DNA of 64,000 nt from Microcoleus sp. FACHB-1515 (GCF_014696105.1 NZ_JACJPO010000027.1:124001-188000), one strand, 5' to 3'. Shown: positions 17,123 through 26,174, counted from the first letter of the stretch. Notes: generated from the letters alone by a model not told the origin. Made by a program: numbers and translations.

Positions 17123-18034
17123 TTATTCTCGTAGCGATCGATCTAGCTGCTGATCGTCCCATGAAATCGGGTCTTCGATCGGCTCTAGATGCGTTGTGAC
17201 GTGCGTGTGCGGCAGCGCTTGAACGATCGCCAATTCGATTTCTTCAAGTAAATTGTGACCACGCTGAACCGTCCAGTTTCCGGGGACAAGCACGTGAAAC
17301 GACACGAAGCGCCGCGATCCGGACTGGCGCGATCGCATCGCATGAAACTCGATGCCCTGATCCGCATACCGAGTCAGAATGTCGAGAATCAGCGTTTGTT
17401 CGTCGATCGCCAAGGCTTCATCCATCAAGCCCGACCCGGTTTCGATCATCAGCCGATAGCCCGCCCACACAATATTGATCGCCACTGCGATCGCAATCAG
17501 CGGATCGAGAATCAGCCAGCCTGTCCACTTCACCAGCAGAATTCCGATGATTACGCCGATCGAAGTCCACACATCCGTCAGCAAATGGTGAGCATCGGCG
17601 CGGAGCGTGATCGATCGCAGCCTGCGACCCGCCCGCAGCAAAATCCAGGCAACACCGCCATTAATTGCAGTTGCCAGAAGTGAAAGCAGTAAGCCGAGGC
17701 CGATTTGCTCGATCGCTTCGGGATGCAGGAGGCGATCGATCGCGGCAACCGCAATGCTGATCGCCGCCACGACAATCAACGCGCTCTCTAGCCCACTGGA
17801 AAAATATTCCGCTTTCGAGTGGCCGTATTGATGTTCGGCATCGGGCGGCTTGGCAGCGAGTGAGAGCGCCCAAAATGCCACCAGCGCAGCCGCTAAATTC
17901 ACGCCCGATTCCAAAGCGTCGGAAAGCAAGCCAACCGAGTCAGTGAGATGGTAGGCAGCAAATTTTAGCGCGATCGTGGCAACCGCAGCCGCGATCGACA
18001 AAATCGTGTAGGGACGAGCGGCAGAAGCACTCAT
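17123..18034 (-). CDS. Cation diffusion facilitator family transporter
   Basis: A 303-residue inner-membrane metal/proton antiporter. Six membrane helices are visible. The metal-site residues of the family are present: [12 protein letters not shown] in helix 2 and [13 protein letters not shown] in helix 5 (HxxxD). A cytosolic C-terminal domain of about 90 residues follows. Metal specificity (Zn, Co, Mn or Fe) cannot be read off. The start at [10 protein letters not shown] is chosen because an upstream extension to 18151 lacks family similarity and would cross the divergent promoter region. First gene of an operon with 16736-17113 and dacB. Confidence 0.9.
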   Translation of the reverse strand: MSASAARPYTILSIAAAVATIALKFAAYHLTDSVGLLSDALESGVNLAAALVAFWALSLAAKPPDAEHQYGHSKAEYFSSGLESALIVVAAISIAVAAIDRLLHPEAIEQIGLGLLLSLLATAINGGVAWILLRAGRRLRSITLRADAHHLLTDVWTSIGVIIGILLVKWTGWLILDPLIAIAVAINIVWAGYRLMIETGSGLMDEALAIDEQTLILDILTRYADQGIEFHAMRSRQSGSRRFVSFHVLVPGNWTVQRGHNLLEEIELAIVQALPHTHVTTHLEPIEDPISWDDQQLDRSLRE

Positions 18035-18095
18035 GGAGCCGACGGCAAAATACTGAATGTCGATCGTACCGTACAGCGATCGCCTCAGCTTGGTA

Positions 18096-18112
18096 TCCTC
18101 CTCACAGGAGGA
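18096..18112 (+). promoter_or_regulatory. Hairpin sequestering the Shine-Dalgarno of the DUF202 gene
   Basis: TCCTCCT-CAC-AGGAGGA, a perfect 7-bp stem with a 3-nt loop. The right arm is the full AGGAGG ribosome site, 6 nt before the ATG at 18119. When folded, the site would be closed, suggesting translational control. Confidence 0.55.
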
Positions 18113-18118
18113 AGCATC

Positions 18119-18505
18119 ATGACAAGACTCGATCGACAGCGCGAACATCAAGCCAACGAGCGCACCTACTTGGCCTGGCTGCGGACTTCAATTTCGCTGA
18201 TTGCGTTTGGTTTTGCGATCGCCCGATTTGGCTTGTTTCTGCGGCAAATGCAGCCTCAGGCAATGACGACGCTGCCGCGATCGGAGCTTTTAGGCATGAG
18301 CTTGATTGGGTTGGGCATTGCCACGATCGGACTGGCCGCCTGGCAATACAACCGCGCCTACTGGCAAATTGAGCGCGGCAACTATCGGCCCACTCGCTGG
18401 GTGATTTGGATGATTACGATCGTCGTCATCCTGCTGGGTAGTTTGAGCCTGCCGCTGCTGCTGCCACCTGATCAGCCTCCGCCGCCTTCAGGTCGGGAAC
18501 CGTAG
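18119..18505 (+). CDS. DUF202 (YidH-like) small membrane protein
   Basis: A 128-residue inner-membrane protein of the DUF202 family. The hallmark [25 protein letters not shown] begins at residue 12, and three hydrophobic helices are visible (about 25-45, 58-78, 96-116). The biochemical function of the family is unknown. The start follows a full AGGAGG site that lies in a hairpin. The gene is divergent from the cation transporter (84 bp between starts) and converges on the NTF2-like gene. Confidence 0.88.
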   Translation: MTRLDRQREHQANERTYLAWLRTSISLIAFGFAIARFGLFLRQMQPQAMTTLPRSELLGMSLIGLGIATIGLAAWQYNRAYWQIERGNYRPTRWVIWMITIVVILLGSLSLPLLLPPDQPPPPSGREP

Positions 18506-18540
18506 CGATCGCTTTACTCAGCCCGACTTGGCCTACAGCT

Positions 18541-18903
18541 TTACAAAACTCGACTCACGTGGCCTGCGACAATTTGCCAGCGGCCTTGCGGCTGTGCCCA
18601 AACGCGAGTGTAGCGATAGGTTCCGGTTAAATTTTCGCCTTCGTAGGTTCCGGCCAGTTCAGTTTTCACCGTGACGATCGCCACCTTGTCATAAATCTGC
18701 ACCTGCCGCTCTAGAAACTTCACAGCCGTTAGTTTTTCGCTGCCAGAGCGGTGCGCGTCCAAATCCATTTGCTTGTTGGCGAGTGCCCCTGTTGGCAGGG
18801 TGAAGACGAGATCGTCTGCGATCAGTTCATCCAGAGCGGCAACGTCGCTGGCGAGCATGGCTTGTCGCAACCGTTCTTCTAATTCGGCGATCGCGTCTTG
18901 CAT
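18541..18903 (-). CDS. NTF2-like/SnoaL-fold protein
   Basis: A 120-residue protein with the fold of the DUF4440/NTF2-like group: an N-terminal helix pair (IAELEERLRQAMLASDVAALDELIADDLVFTLPTG), then the curved beta sheet with KVAIVTVKTELAGTYEGENLTGTYRYTRVW and GRWQIVAGHVS. Members are enzymes or ligand-binding accessory proteins; no substrate can be named. It lies 39 bp downstream of the secreted protein gene on the same strand. Confidence 0.82.
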   Translation of the reverse strand: MQDAIAELEERLRQAMLASDVAALDELIADDLVFTLPTGALANKQMDLDAHRSGSEKLTAVKFLERQVQIYDKVAIVTVKTELAGTYEGENLTGTYRYTRVWAQPQGRWQIVAGHVSRVL

Positions 18904-18942
18904 TGGGATTCACCTGTGCTCAGCATTCGCAGCTTAGCACGC

Positions 18943-19365
18943 TTAATTTCCTTGCGAAATCGACAGCGTAAACGGATGATTGCCCTGCGATCGATCGCCC
19001 ACAAAAATAGAGTAAGTCCCACGCTCCCAAACGCCCGGAATCTCGACCGCGCCTTGCGAGAAGCGATCGGCCATGACGCATTGCGTTCTGCCATTGGAGC
19101 CTGTCACCATCAGCGTTGGCTGACCGCTGCCCTGCACACTGAACCGAAGCGAGGTGAAATCTTCGGTGACTCGAACGACCTGCGTGGGCGTACTGGAAAC
19201 ATAGCCACAATCACCAGACTGGCCGCCGCTGGCGCTGCCGTTGACGACAACGTTGGTGCTCAGCGGCGTTTGAATCGGATTGGCGATCGCCGTTCCAGAC
19301 AAACCGAGTGCAAGAGCAATTGCAGTCGGAAGCGCGAACCAGTTTAACGGTCGGAGAGTTGCCAT
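18943..19365 (-). CDS. Small exported beta-rich protein of unknown function
   Basis: A 140-residue protein with a clear signal peptide (about 1-28; LPTAIALALGLSGTAIA, cut before NPIQ). The mature part is beta-rich and Gly/Ser-rich with two Cys (CGYVSS and QCVMAD) that could form a periplasmic disulfide. The ending GTYSIFVGDRSQGNHPFTL resembles PPC-like periplasmic beta domains. I do not recognise a named family. It is likely cotranscribed with the NTF2-like gene. Confidence 0.75.
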   Translation of the reverse strand: MATLRPLNWFALPTAIALALGLSGTAIANPIQTPLSTNVVVNGSASGGQSGDCGYVSSTPTQVVRVTEDFTSLRFSVQGSGQPTLMVTGSNGRTQCVMADRFSQGAVEIPGVWERGTYSIFVGDRSQGNHPFTLSISQGN

Positions 19366-19451
19366 TGGTTGATAACAAGTTTTGTTACAGTTCGATCGTA
19401 GCGAGCGGACTTTGGGGCGTGTCCGAATCTGTGACAGTTCCGCAAGTGGGG

Positions 19452-21251
19452 TTACTGCTGATATTGCCGGATCAGTTCGGGCAGATGGTCGTAACCATCG
19501 ACACCAATTACCGAGACGATCGCGGTGCGATTTTGCTCCAGCATTTTCATAAAGTTTTCTTCACCCAGTTGCCCCTGCCAAACTGTTAGCAGTCCGGCAG
19601 ACTGCCGCCAGCGATTCGAGCCGCTTTGTTCTAATAAATACATTCCCAAACTGGCGGTGAGAATGCTTTGCTGCGAATTCTTCTGCTGCCAATAAGCTTC
19701 GCCCAAATAAGCAAGATTCAAGCCTTGCAGATACAGATCGCCCGTAAACTGTGCCGCCTGCAAGCCGCGCCCAAGCTGCTCGATCGCCAACTCCGATCGC
19801 TCCAAAACCACATACGCAATTCCCAAGCTGCTGTGGCACAAGGCTTGACTGGCGCGATCGGCTTGGCGTTCGGCCAGCTTCAAGCCCTGCTCTAGATAGC
19901 CGATCGCGCTTTCGTAGCGATCCGGGTCGGGATATTCGCTTTGCTGCGCCTGCAACACTTCGCTGTAGCCTAAATTGGCGAGGGCGTTGGCTTCTCCGAT
20001 CCGATCGCCTGCCTGCCGACTGAGGACGACGGCTCGCTGTCCGTAGCGAATGGCGCTTTCGTAGTCGGTTTGGGCAACGGCAGCGCGGCTGAGGTGGTTG
20101 AAGTTCGCAACTTCGCAGACGCGATCGCCTGCCTCACGCGCCAGATCGATCGCCTGCTGATGAAACGCATCCGCTTCGCGCAGGCGGCCTTGAATTCGCG
20201 CTGAATAGCCCAGGAGCGTGAGGATTCTGGCTTTTTCCTGCGTTCCTTCTGCTCGTCTGAGCGGTTCATCAAGATAGCTGAGCGCATCCCTGAGCGATTC
20301 ACCAGAAAATGAAGCGAACACGCCGCCATACAGCGGGAAGTAGTCGCGCTGGGCAAACTGTCGCAGAATTTGCAGCGTCACCTGAAAGCAATCATCTGCA
20401 ATTCGACTGGAGCCGCTGGCAAGCTGCGACCAAATCACGGCAAAAGCAAGATACGTGGCGATCGACAATTTTGCACTTGATTTCGCGTCGTAAAGCTGCT
20501 TGTCAAACCAGCGCACCAAGCCTTGCTGCAACCGCTGCATCGTAACGAGCAGTTCGACAAAGCTGCCAGCATCGATCGGATTGTGGCTTGCCCATTCGCT
20601 CGGTGATTCGTTGCGAGCAAGCGCTTCAAACAGCGATCGCAAAATGGGTCGATCCACCTGTTTTGCCCAGGTTCGCCAGGGATTCGGCTGCTCGGTGCTG
20701 CCTGCAAAGCCGATCGATCGCGAGTCATACATCCAGCTAATTAAATGATCTTCGAGTCGTTGCCAGGCGACGATGCCGTGCTGCAAACCGATCGCGATGT
20801 CTGAAGAATCCGGATTGGAACTTAACGTTTTAGCAAGCTGCTGAAGCTGCGGCAGTTCGATCGCCTGTGGCTGATTCGGATCGAGCGCACGGACAATGGC
20901 GGCGATCGCATCGTTGCTCGATTGAATTCCCGTTGCGATCGTGCTGACGATTTGGCTGGCTTGAGTTTCTGTTTGCCAGCGCTGCCATTCGCCCTGAATC
21001 GTTTGCAAGGCTCGCAGTCGGCGCTGAGCTTTCGCCTGCTTGAGTTCGTCGGCAATTTGCGCTTGGGCTTGAGTTTCACTGAGACGCGATTCGAGCGCAC
21101 GCTCAAAAATTTCTCCGGTTCCAGTTTCGACTTGCGCGAGCAGCAGTTGATAGACCTGCGCTTTCGATCGAATTTGTCCTTTAAGCGTGGTCTGCACAAT
21201 TTCATCGATCAGCGTCAAATAGCGATCGCGGTAGGAGGAAATTTCATTCAT
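19452..21251 (-). CDS. Tetratricopeptide-repeat protein
   Basis: A 599-residue cytosolic protein. The N-terminal half is helical, with a charged coiled coil at about 60-105. From about 315 on there are at least five TPR units (ARILTLLGYSARIQGRLREA; EVANFNHLSRAAVAQTDYES; GEANALANLGYSEVLQAQ; QALCHSSLGIAYVVLERSEL; GLNLAYLGEAYWQQKN). It should be a protein-interaction scaffold; partners are unknown. The start at MNEISSYRDRYL is preferred over one 20 codons upstream. Confidence 0.85.
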   Translation of the reverse strand: MNEISSYRDRYLTLIDEIVQTTLKGQIRSKAQVYQLLLAQVETGTGEIFERALESRLSETQAQAQIADELKQAKAQRRLRALQTIQGEWQRWQTETQASQIVSTIATGIQSSNDAIAAIVRALDPNQPQAIELPQLQQLAKTLSSNPDSSDIAIGLQHGIVAWQRLEDHLISWMYDSRSIGFAGSTEQPNPWRTWAKQVDRPILRSLFEALARNESPSEWASHNPIDAGSFVELLVTMQRLQQGLVRWFDKQLYDAKSSAKLSIATYLAFAVIWSQLASGSSRIADDCFQVTLQILRQFAQRDYFPLYGGVFASFSGESLRDALSYLDEPLRRAEGTQEKARILTLLGYSARIQGRLREADAFHQQAIDLAREAGDRVCEVANFNHLSRAAVAQTDYESAIRYGQRAVVLSRQAGDRIGEANALANLGYSEVLQAQQSEYPDPDRYESAIGYLEQGLKLAERQADRASQALCHSSLGIAYVVLERSELAIEQLGRGLQAAQFTGDLYLQGLNLAYLGEAYWQQKNSQQSILTASLGMYLLEQSGSNRWRQSAGLLTVWQGQLGEENFMKMLEQNRTAIVSVIGVDGYDHLPELIRQYQQ

Positions 21252-21602
21252 TAGCAATAGCGGCAAGAAATACAACGGTTTTTTAACAATTGAACTGTCT
21301 TCGAAAGGCAATATTTCAACTGCGATGAAATTGTCAAAAAAGTTATCGCAGTTTGGTCAATGGCAGCTACACTATACGCACAGCTTTTGTAGCATTTTTC
21401 TTGAGTTTGAGGTTAGCTTGCTTTGCCACACCCCTTGATTTCGATCGTAGCGAACGCGATTCGCTTTGTTAACGCTTTCACATCGACACGGCAATGATCG
21501 ATCGCCCATTGAAACAGTTGCATCGATCGCAGCTTTGCATCTCCTCGCAAACTCAAATTGGCATGACGGCTTGTTGTTTGTTGCATCCAGAGGCATTTTT
21601 TT
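21252..21602. other. 351-bp divergent promoter region
   Basis: Separates the TPR gene (minus) from the RDD-pentapeptide gene (plus). AGAGG 9-13 bp before the ATG at 21603 is the plus-strand ribosome site. I see no small gene, repeat or strong hairpin. Confidence 0.6.
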
Positions 21603-23753
21603 ATGGCGAGTCCAACTTTTAGAAGTGGAACCGCTCGAACGAGGAGCGTTCAAATGGTTCGATCGCATCGCCTCGTCACGCTGCCGCTCAGCCTACGCAG
21701 AGTTGGCGCTTGGGCGATCGAGATCACGATTGTCGCCGCGAGTGCGATCGTGCCGCTGGAGTTAGGACTGGTTGCCAAAACGCACCACACCGGAGAACTC
21801 GCACCGCTCAATCCGGTTTTGAGCGCGACAGAGGAAGCCATTGCTGAAACGCTGGCGATTCCGATTGGCGATGAGAATCAGCAGGTTGCGCCGCTCACGA
21901 ATTTGCTGTGGTCGGGTGCGATCGTGCTGCCGATCGTGCTGGCCGGATCGCAACTTTATCTGCTGGCAAAAACGGGCAGCACCTTACCAAAACGCTGGTT
22001 TGGCATTCAGGTGACAACGGCAACGGGCACACCGCCCGGACTGGCAAAAGTGCTGCTGCGCGAAGGCGTAGGACGCTGGGGATTGCCCGTTGGCACAGCT
22101 TATCTAATCTGGCGCTACAGCGGGGCGTTTCCCGGTTTGGGCATTCTCGCCAGCTTAAGTGCGCTGCTGCTTGTGGGAGAAGCGGCGATCGCATTGTTCG
22201 ATCGCGACCGCCGCACAGGACACGACCGGATCGGCGGCACCTATGCGATCGATGCGTTTTCCCCGATCTGGCAGCCTGTCGAACCGCCCTTACAAGCCGT
22301 TGTGACGGAAACAGCAGACGATTGGGTGGATGGCGCGATTACGGCGATCGTCTTGCCGCCCGAACCGCTGCCGCGCCAGCAAGGGCTGTGGCTGTGGATG
22401 CGTCATCATCCGGGAACTGTGCTCGTGGGCGGTTCGATCGCTACGGTTGGACTGGTTTTAGGCACGTTCGTCGGCACGCTGCTCTATATCCAAGGACAAG
22501 CCAACGATCGCGAAATTCGTCAGCAGCGCGACCAGATGTTTCTGGCGATCGTCAATCAGCTTGCCACGAGCGATCGCTTGTCTGAACGGCAAGCGGCAGT
22601 GTTGACGTTGGCCTCGATCGACGATCCGCGATCGCCTGCCTTGCTCAGCGATTTGCTCGCTCAAGAAACTAGTTCCACAATGCTCGACGCGATCGAGCAA
22701 GCCTTGGTGAGTTTGGGAACCGAGACGCTGCCCGCTCTGCGAAAACTCAATCAGGCGATGCGATCGGAATTTGCTTCTGCACAGGGCACGTCGCAGGCAA
22801 GACTAGCCGCGTTGCGCTTGCGAACGACGCAGCAGGCGATCGCCAAAATCCTCACGATCTACAGCGGTCAACTGCCGCGCCTCGACCTAAGCCGCATCGA
22901 TTTAGGCCAAACCAACCAGCCTGCATTTCGTCTGGTTCTCGATCAAACGGATTTGTCGAGTTTGAATTTTCGCAGCGCAAGATTGGCGGGCGTCAGTTTG
23001 CGTGGCACTCGCTTTTATGGCCGAGGCAAAGACGATCGCTGGGGCACATTTGACGATGCGATCGCTGATCTGAGCGGCGCGGAACTCAAGCAGACCGATT
23101 TAACCGGAGCAATTCTAAGTCGGGTGCGGCTCGATCGCACCAACTTCACAAATGCCACGCTGAATAAAGCAGATTTGAGCCATGCGCGATCGATCGCGGG
23201 CAACTTCAGCAACGCCAGTCTGGTCGGTGGCAACTTGCAGCAGGCCGTTCTGGAGCGGGCGAGCTTCACCGGAGCCAATTTGGGAAATGCAAACTTCTCG
23301 CAGGTGAATTTGCAAGCAGGCATGATCTCTCAGGCGCAGGCGATCGCCACGAATTTTACCCGCGCGAATTTGCGGCAGTCCGATTGGCGCGAAGCCGATT
23401 TGTCGCGCAGCAATTTCACCGAGGCCAATCTCGACAATGCCGACTTAAGCGCGGCGAATTTGCAAAACGCCAACTTCACAAACGCCAATTTGCAAAACGC
23501 CAATCTGACCGGAGCCGATTTGAACGGCGTCAACTTCAGCGGAGCCAATTTGGACGGAGCCGATTTTCAAGACGCGATTTTTGTGCCTGCGCCGCCCGTG
23601 CGATCGAACCAGTTCATCCAGACCGATCCGCAATATGAAGTCACTGCCGCGCTCAAAGGCGTAGATTTCACTCGTGTCCGCAATCTCAGCCGCGAACAAG
23701 TCGAATACATCTGTGTGCAAGGCGGCATTTATCCGCGCTGTCCTGCTCCTTGA
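21603..23753 (+). CDS. RDD-family membrane protein with C-terminal pentapeptide repeats
   Basis: A 716-residue multi-domain protein. An RDD domain (about residues 25-215) contains LRRVGAWAIEITIVAAS, PKRWFGIQVTTATG and DRRTGHDRIGGTYAID. A third membrane segment at about 265-290 follows. A soluble helical region (about 300-420) resembles HEAT/ARM units (QAAVLTLASIDDPRSPALLSDLL). The last 300 residues are pentapeptide repeats of the A(D/N)Lxx type (LDNADLSAANLQNANFTNAN). Those form a right-handed beta helix, probably cytosolic. Function unknown; many cyanobacteria have proteins of this kind. Confidence 0.85.
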   Translation: MASPTFRSGTARTRSVQMVRSHRLVTLPLSLRRVGAWAIEITIVAASAIVPLELGLVAKTHHTGELAPLNPVLSATEEAIAETLAIPIGDENQQVAPLTNLLWSGAIVLPIVLAGSQLYLLAKTGSTLPKRWFGIQVTTATGTPPGLAKVLLREGVGRWGLPVGTAYLIWRYSGAFPGLGILASLSALLLVGEAAIALFDRDRRTGHDRIGGTYAIDAFSPIWQPVEPPLQAVVTETADDWVDGAITAIVLPPEPLPRQQGLWLWMRHHPGTVLVGGSIATVGLVLGTFVGTLLYIQGQANDREIRQQRDQMFLAIVNQLATSDRLSERQAAVLTLASIDDPRSPALLSDLLAQETSSTMLDAIEQALVSLGTETLPALRKLNQAMRSEFASAQGTSQARLAALRLRTTQQAIAKILTIYSGQLPRLDLSRIDLGQTNQPAFRLVLDQTDLSSLNFRSARLAGVSLRGTRFYGRGKDDRWGTFDDAIADLSGAELKQTDLTGAILSRVRLDRTNFTNATLNKADLSHARSIAGNFSNASLVGGNLQQAVLERASFTGANLGNANFSQVNLQAGMISQAQAIATNFTRANLRQSDWREADLSRSNFTEANLDNADLSAANLQNANFTNANLQNANLTGADLNGVNFSGANLDGADFQDAIFVPAPPVRSNQFIQTDPQYEVTAALKGVDFTRVRNLSREQVEYICVQGGIYPRCPAP

Positions 23754-23934
23754 GCCGTGCGGTCAACGAAGCCAACATTCTGCTGCCGACCATTCAACAG
23801 AAGCGCGATCGCTTTGCAGCATCAACTTTATTAAATGAAAAAATTTTTGTAGTGTAGCAACCTTCTCAGGGCATAGATTCGGTGTAAAAATGAAGCATTC
23901 CTTGGTGGTGTCGAGCAGTTTCACCATTGCGAAC

Positions 23935-23964
23935 GACGCCTGTCATCTTCCAAACTAAGGCGTC
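23935..23964 (+). terminator. Weak inverted repeat after the RDD-pentapeptide gene
   Basis: GACGCCT (23935-23941) and AGGCGTC (23958-23964), perfect 7-bp arms with a 16-nt loop. It lies 180 bp after one stop and 48 bp before the next start. There is no T tract, so it may instead be part of the downstream leader. Confidence 0.3.
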
Positions 23965-24011
23965 TCTGACAAATTGATTCGATCGCAAAGCCATTCAGCA
24001 AGGCTTCTCCC

Positions 24012-24374
24012 ATGACCAATATTCCTCCGGCTTACGCGAACGCCATTTTTGGAGCGGCCATTTTTGATCTGAGCGGCCTGCCCAAAGCTTATTTCGCCAC
24101 CCAAGAAAGCCGCGATAGCGGCTGGGTGCAAACGGTCTTTCAGTCGCTTGGCCTCCAGTCACTTTTGCTGTCGTCACTTCAGCTTGAAGGCTTTCGCTAT
24201 GCTCGCATTCACGGCAACGACCACTGCGCGATCGTCGTCAAGCAGCGAGCTTGCTACACGGCGTTGCTGCTCGATCGCAATCTGCCCGAAATCAGCAGTT
24301 CCACCTTTGTCAAGTGGGTGCAGGAGTTTGAGCCGCAGTCGCTCAAGGCCGATTCCCGCTTCAGCATGGCGTAG
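24012..24374 (+). CDS. Roadblock/LC7-like small protein
   Basis: A 120-residue cytosolic protein. The pattern of an amphipathic helix, a beta strand (AIFGAAIFDLSGLPKAYFAT), a central helix (WVQTVFQSLGLQSLLLSSL) and two strands (FRYARIHGNDHCAIVVKQRA, YTALLLD) fits the roadblock fold, usually involved in small-GTPase control or motility. The assignment rests on fold pattern only. It is monocistronic, converging on the AraC/methyltransferase gene. Confidence 0.65.
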   Translation: MTNIPPAYANAIFGAAIFDLSGLPKAYFATQESRDSGWVQTVFQSLGLQSLLLSSLQLEGFRYARIHGNDHCAIVVKQRACYTALLLDRNLPEISSSTFVKWVQEFEPQSLKADSRFSMA

Positions 24375-24397
24375 GCGCGAGCGCATCTTGACCGCAC

Positions 24398-25327
24398 TTA
24401 AACTGGCGTTAAGCCCTCAAGCGTCAGTTGCTCACTGTCTGTCTGCTGACACGGTTCGGCTGAGCAATCACGTCCAAGCTCGCCACTCGATCGCCCCGCT
24501 TCCCAGCCCAGCATCATGCGTTTGCGATCGAGTCCCCAGCGGTAGCCGCCGAGTTCGCCAGAAGCACGGATGACGCGATGGCAGGGAATCAGGTAGGCGA
24601 TCGGATTGTCGCCCACTGCATTGCCGATTGCTCTTGCCGCTGTTGGACGGTTCAGCCTTCCCGCTAAAGACTGGTAGGTGGTGAGATCGCCAAAGCGCAC
24701 ATCCAAAAGCGCTCGCCACACTTGAATTTGAAAATTTGTGCCTTTGACGTGGAGCGTCAGCGGCGGTTGCAGTCCGGCAGGCTGAAAGATTTGAGCGGCG
24801 ATCGCTTCCGTCACCGTCGGATCAAAGTGAATTTCAGCATTCGGCCAGTCCTGCCGCAGCAGCGTTTCTGCGGATCGATCGGCATCGAGAAAATGCAGGT
24901 TGCAAATGCCTCGCGCCGTCGTTGCGATCAGCGATCGACCAAACGGCGAATCGTGCAGGCCATAGCGAATTTGCAGCCCTGCCCCGCCCGACTTGAATTC
25001 GCCCGGAGACATCGCCTCCAAATTCACGAACAGATCATGCAGCCGTCCGGGACTCGACAAACCCAGATCGATCGACAGATCCAGCAAATTTGACTGGGCA
25101 ATTTTGCGCTTGGCCTGCTCGATCGTCAAATTTTGCAAAAATCGCTTGGGGCTGATGCCTGCCCAGCGCGTAAACAAACGCTGAAAGTAAAATTCGCTCA
25201 GGTTCACCTGCTGCGCGATCGTTGCCAAATCCGGCTGGCTGATCTGATGCTGCTGCAAAAAAGCGATCGCCTGCGCCATGCGCTGATAGTCTTCCGGATT
25301 CAGATTTGCCTCACTGCGAGCGTTCAT
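24398..25327 (-). CDS. AraC-type HTH fused to O6-methylguanine-DNA methyltransferase
   Basis: A 309-residue protein. N-terminal AraC HTH domain (about 10-110): PDLATIAQQVNLSEFYFQRLFTRWAGISPKRFL. C-terminal O6-alkylguanine transferase (about 120-285) with FGDLTTYQSLAGRLNRPTAARAIGNAVGDNP and the acceptor cysteine in PCHRVIRASGELGGYRWG. It is like Ada but lacks the N-terminal four-Cys phosphotriester sensor. It can repair O6-methylguanine directly, but how, or whether, it senses damage for transcription is unclear. The Gln/Ser-rich C-terminal 30 residues are poorly conserved. A long inverted repeat lies upstream. Confidence 0.92.
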   Translation of the reverse strand: MNARSEANLNPEDYQRMAQAIAFLQQHQISQPDLATIAQQVNLSEFYFQRLFTRWAGISPKRFLQNLTIEQAKRKIAQSNLLDLSIDLGLSSPGRLHDLFVNLEAMSPGEFKSGGAGLQIRYGLHDSPFGRSLIATTARGICNLHFLDADRSAETLLRQDWPNAEIHFDPTVTEAIAAQIFQPAGLQPPLTLHVKGTNFQIQVWRALLDVRFGDLTTYQSLAGRLNRPTAARAIGNAVGDNPIAYLIPCHRVIRASGELGGYRWGLDRKRMMLGWEAGRSSGELGRDCSAEPCQQTDSEQLTLEGLTPV

Positions 25328-25399
25328 AGCAAGTTGAATAGAAATGCTCGCTTACTGTAGACGGAAACGGCGAGGAAGAGCCACCCGATTGTTGCGATC

Positions 25400-25504
25400 G
25401 AAGACAGGAGGCAGAGGGGGTATGGGCGAAGAGAGGTGATTCGCGACTTTACGGGGTTGGAGGTACCTGTTCCCCAGACCTCTTACCCTCTGCCTCCTGT
25501 CTTC
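25400..25504. repeat. 105-bp inverted repeat with 19-bp perfect arms
   Basis: Arms 25400-25418 and 25486-25504 (GAAGACAGGAGGCAGAGGG and its complement) enclose 67 bp. The right arm overlaps the stop codon of the gene at 25503-25988. It resembles the GGAGGCAGAGGG intergenic repeats found in many cyanobacteria and may act as a terminator. Confidence 0.7.
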
Positions 25505-25988
25505 AGCAAGTTGACCAAATTTCCGCGCTGATAAAGTTGCGAATCCAGCGATTGGTAGGGAGCGATCGCAACTGTTTGATCGCTTCTTGGGTGCGGGGGC
25601 CGCAGACGCCATCGATCGCACCCGTATACAGTCCTTCTTTTTGCAAAACCGTTTGAATTTCGACTGTTTCTGTTTGGCTGAGGTTTGCCTTTTTAAATCG
25701 CTCTAGCTGTAGAGCAACCTTCAATTTATGCTGCTGTTCCTGAATAAAAACAGGATCGATCAAATCAAGCTCGTGGGCAACCAGATGATCGGCTTCATCC
25801 AGCAGCAGATTGAGCATAGGTTCTTGCTCGGCCTGCTGCAAAATTGCACCCAGGCGATTGGCTTCGGTTTCGGTCAGCTTTGACTGAATGGACAAAGTGC
25901 AATATTCGCGGACAATGGGCTTGTATTTCATTAGTTCCTGTAGGCTTAGTTCAGTCTTCATTGCCTCTTCTGCTCGTTGATTTTCCAT
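25503..25988 (-). CDS. Small protein with C-terminal peptidoglycan-binding-like domain
   Basis: A 161-residue protein with no signal peptide. Residues 1-100 are helical and acidic (LTETEANRLGAILQQAEQEPMLNLLLDEADHLV). The C-terminal 50 residues contain VLQKEGLYTGAIDGVCGPRTQEAIKQL, a peptidoglycan-binding (PF01471-type) half-repeat. Without an export signal its target may not be the wall. An alternative start is at 25961 (AGAGG before it). It is divergent from a sigma-like gene with two palindromes between them, suggesting shared control. Confidence 0.75.
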   Translation of the reverse strand: MENQRAEEAMKTELSLQELMKYKPIVREYCTLSIQSKLTETEANRLGAILQQAEQEPMLNLLLDEADHLVAHELDLIDPVFIQEQQHKLKVALQLERFKKANLSQTETVEIQTVLQKEGLYTGAIDGVCGPRTQEAIKQLRSLPTNRWIRNFISAEIWSTC

Positions 25989-26023
25989 TGAACTGCATCA
26001 CTCCTCGCGAAGCTGAAATAAAT

Positions 26024-26039
26024 CACTATATGTATAGTG
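26024..26039. promoter_or_regulatory. 16-bp perfect palindrome upstream of the peptidoglycan-binding-like gene
   Basis: CACTATA-TG-TATAGTG, 7-bp arms, 35 bp upstream of the minus-strand start codon. It overlaps a possible -10 (TATAGT), so it is a good repressor-site candidate. Confidence 0.45.
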
Positions 26040-26163
26040 TTAAGCACTGGCGCAAGTGTGACAGGTCAAACGTAAAGTTTTGGTAAAGGGAAGCGGAAAT
26101 TCAATTAATCCAGGTGAGGGCTACTTTCAATGTGGTTTGGCGCGATCGCAAGTTGAGTGTTTC

Positions 26164-26174
26164 GTGACTGTCAC
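26164..26174. promoter_or_regulatory. 11-bp perfect palindrome upstream of the sigma-like gene
   Basis: GTGAC-T-GTCAC, 49 bp before the sigma-like start. A related half-site, GTGACAGGTCA, lies at about 26057-26067. Confidence 0.35.
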
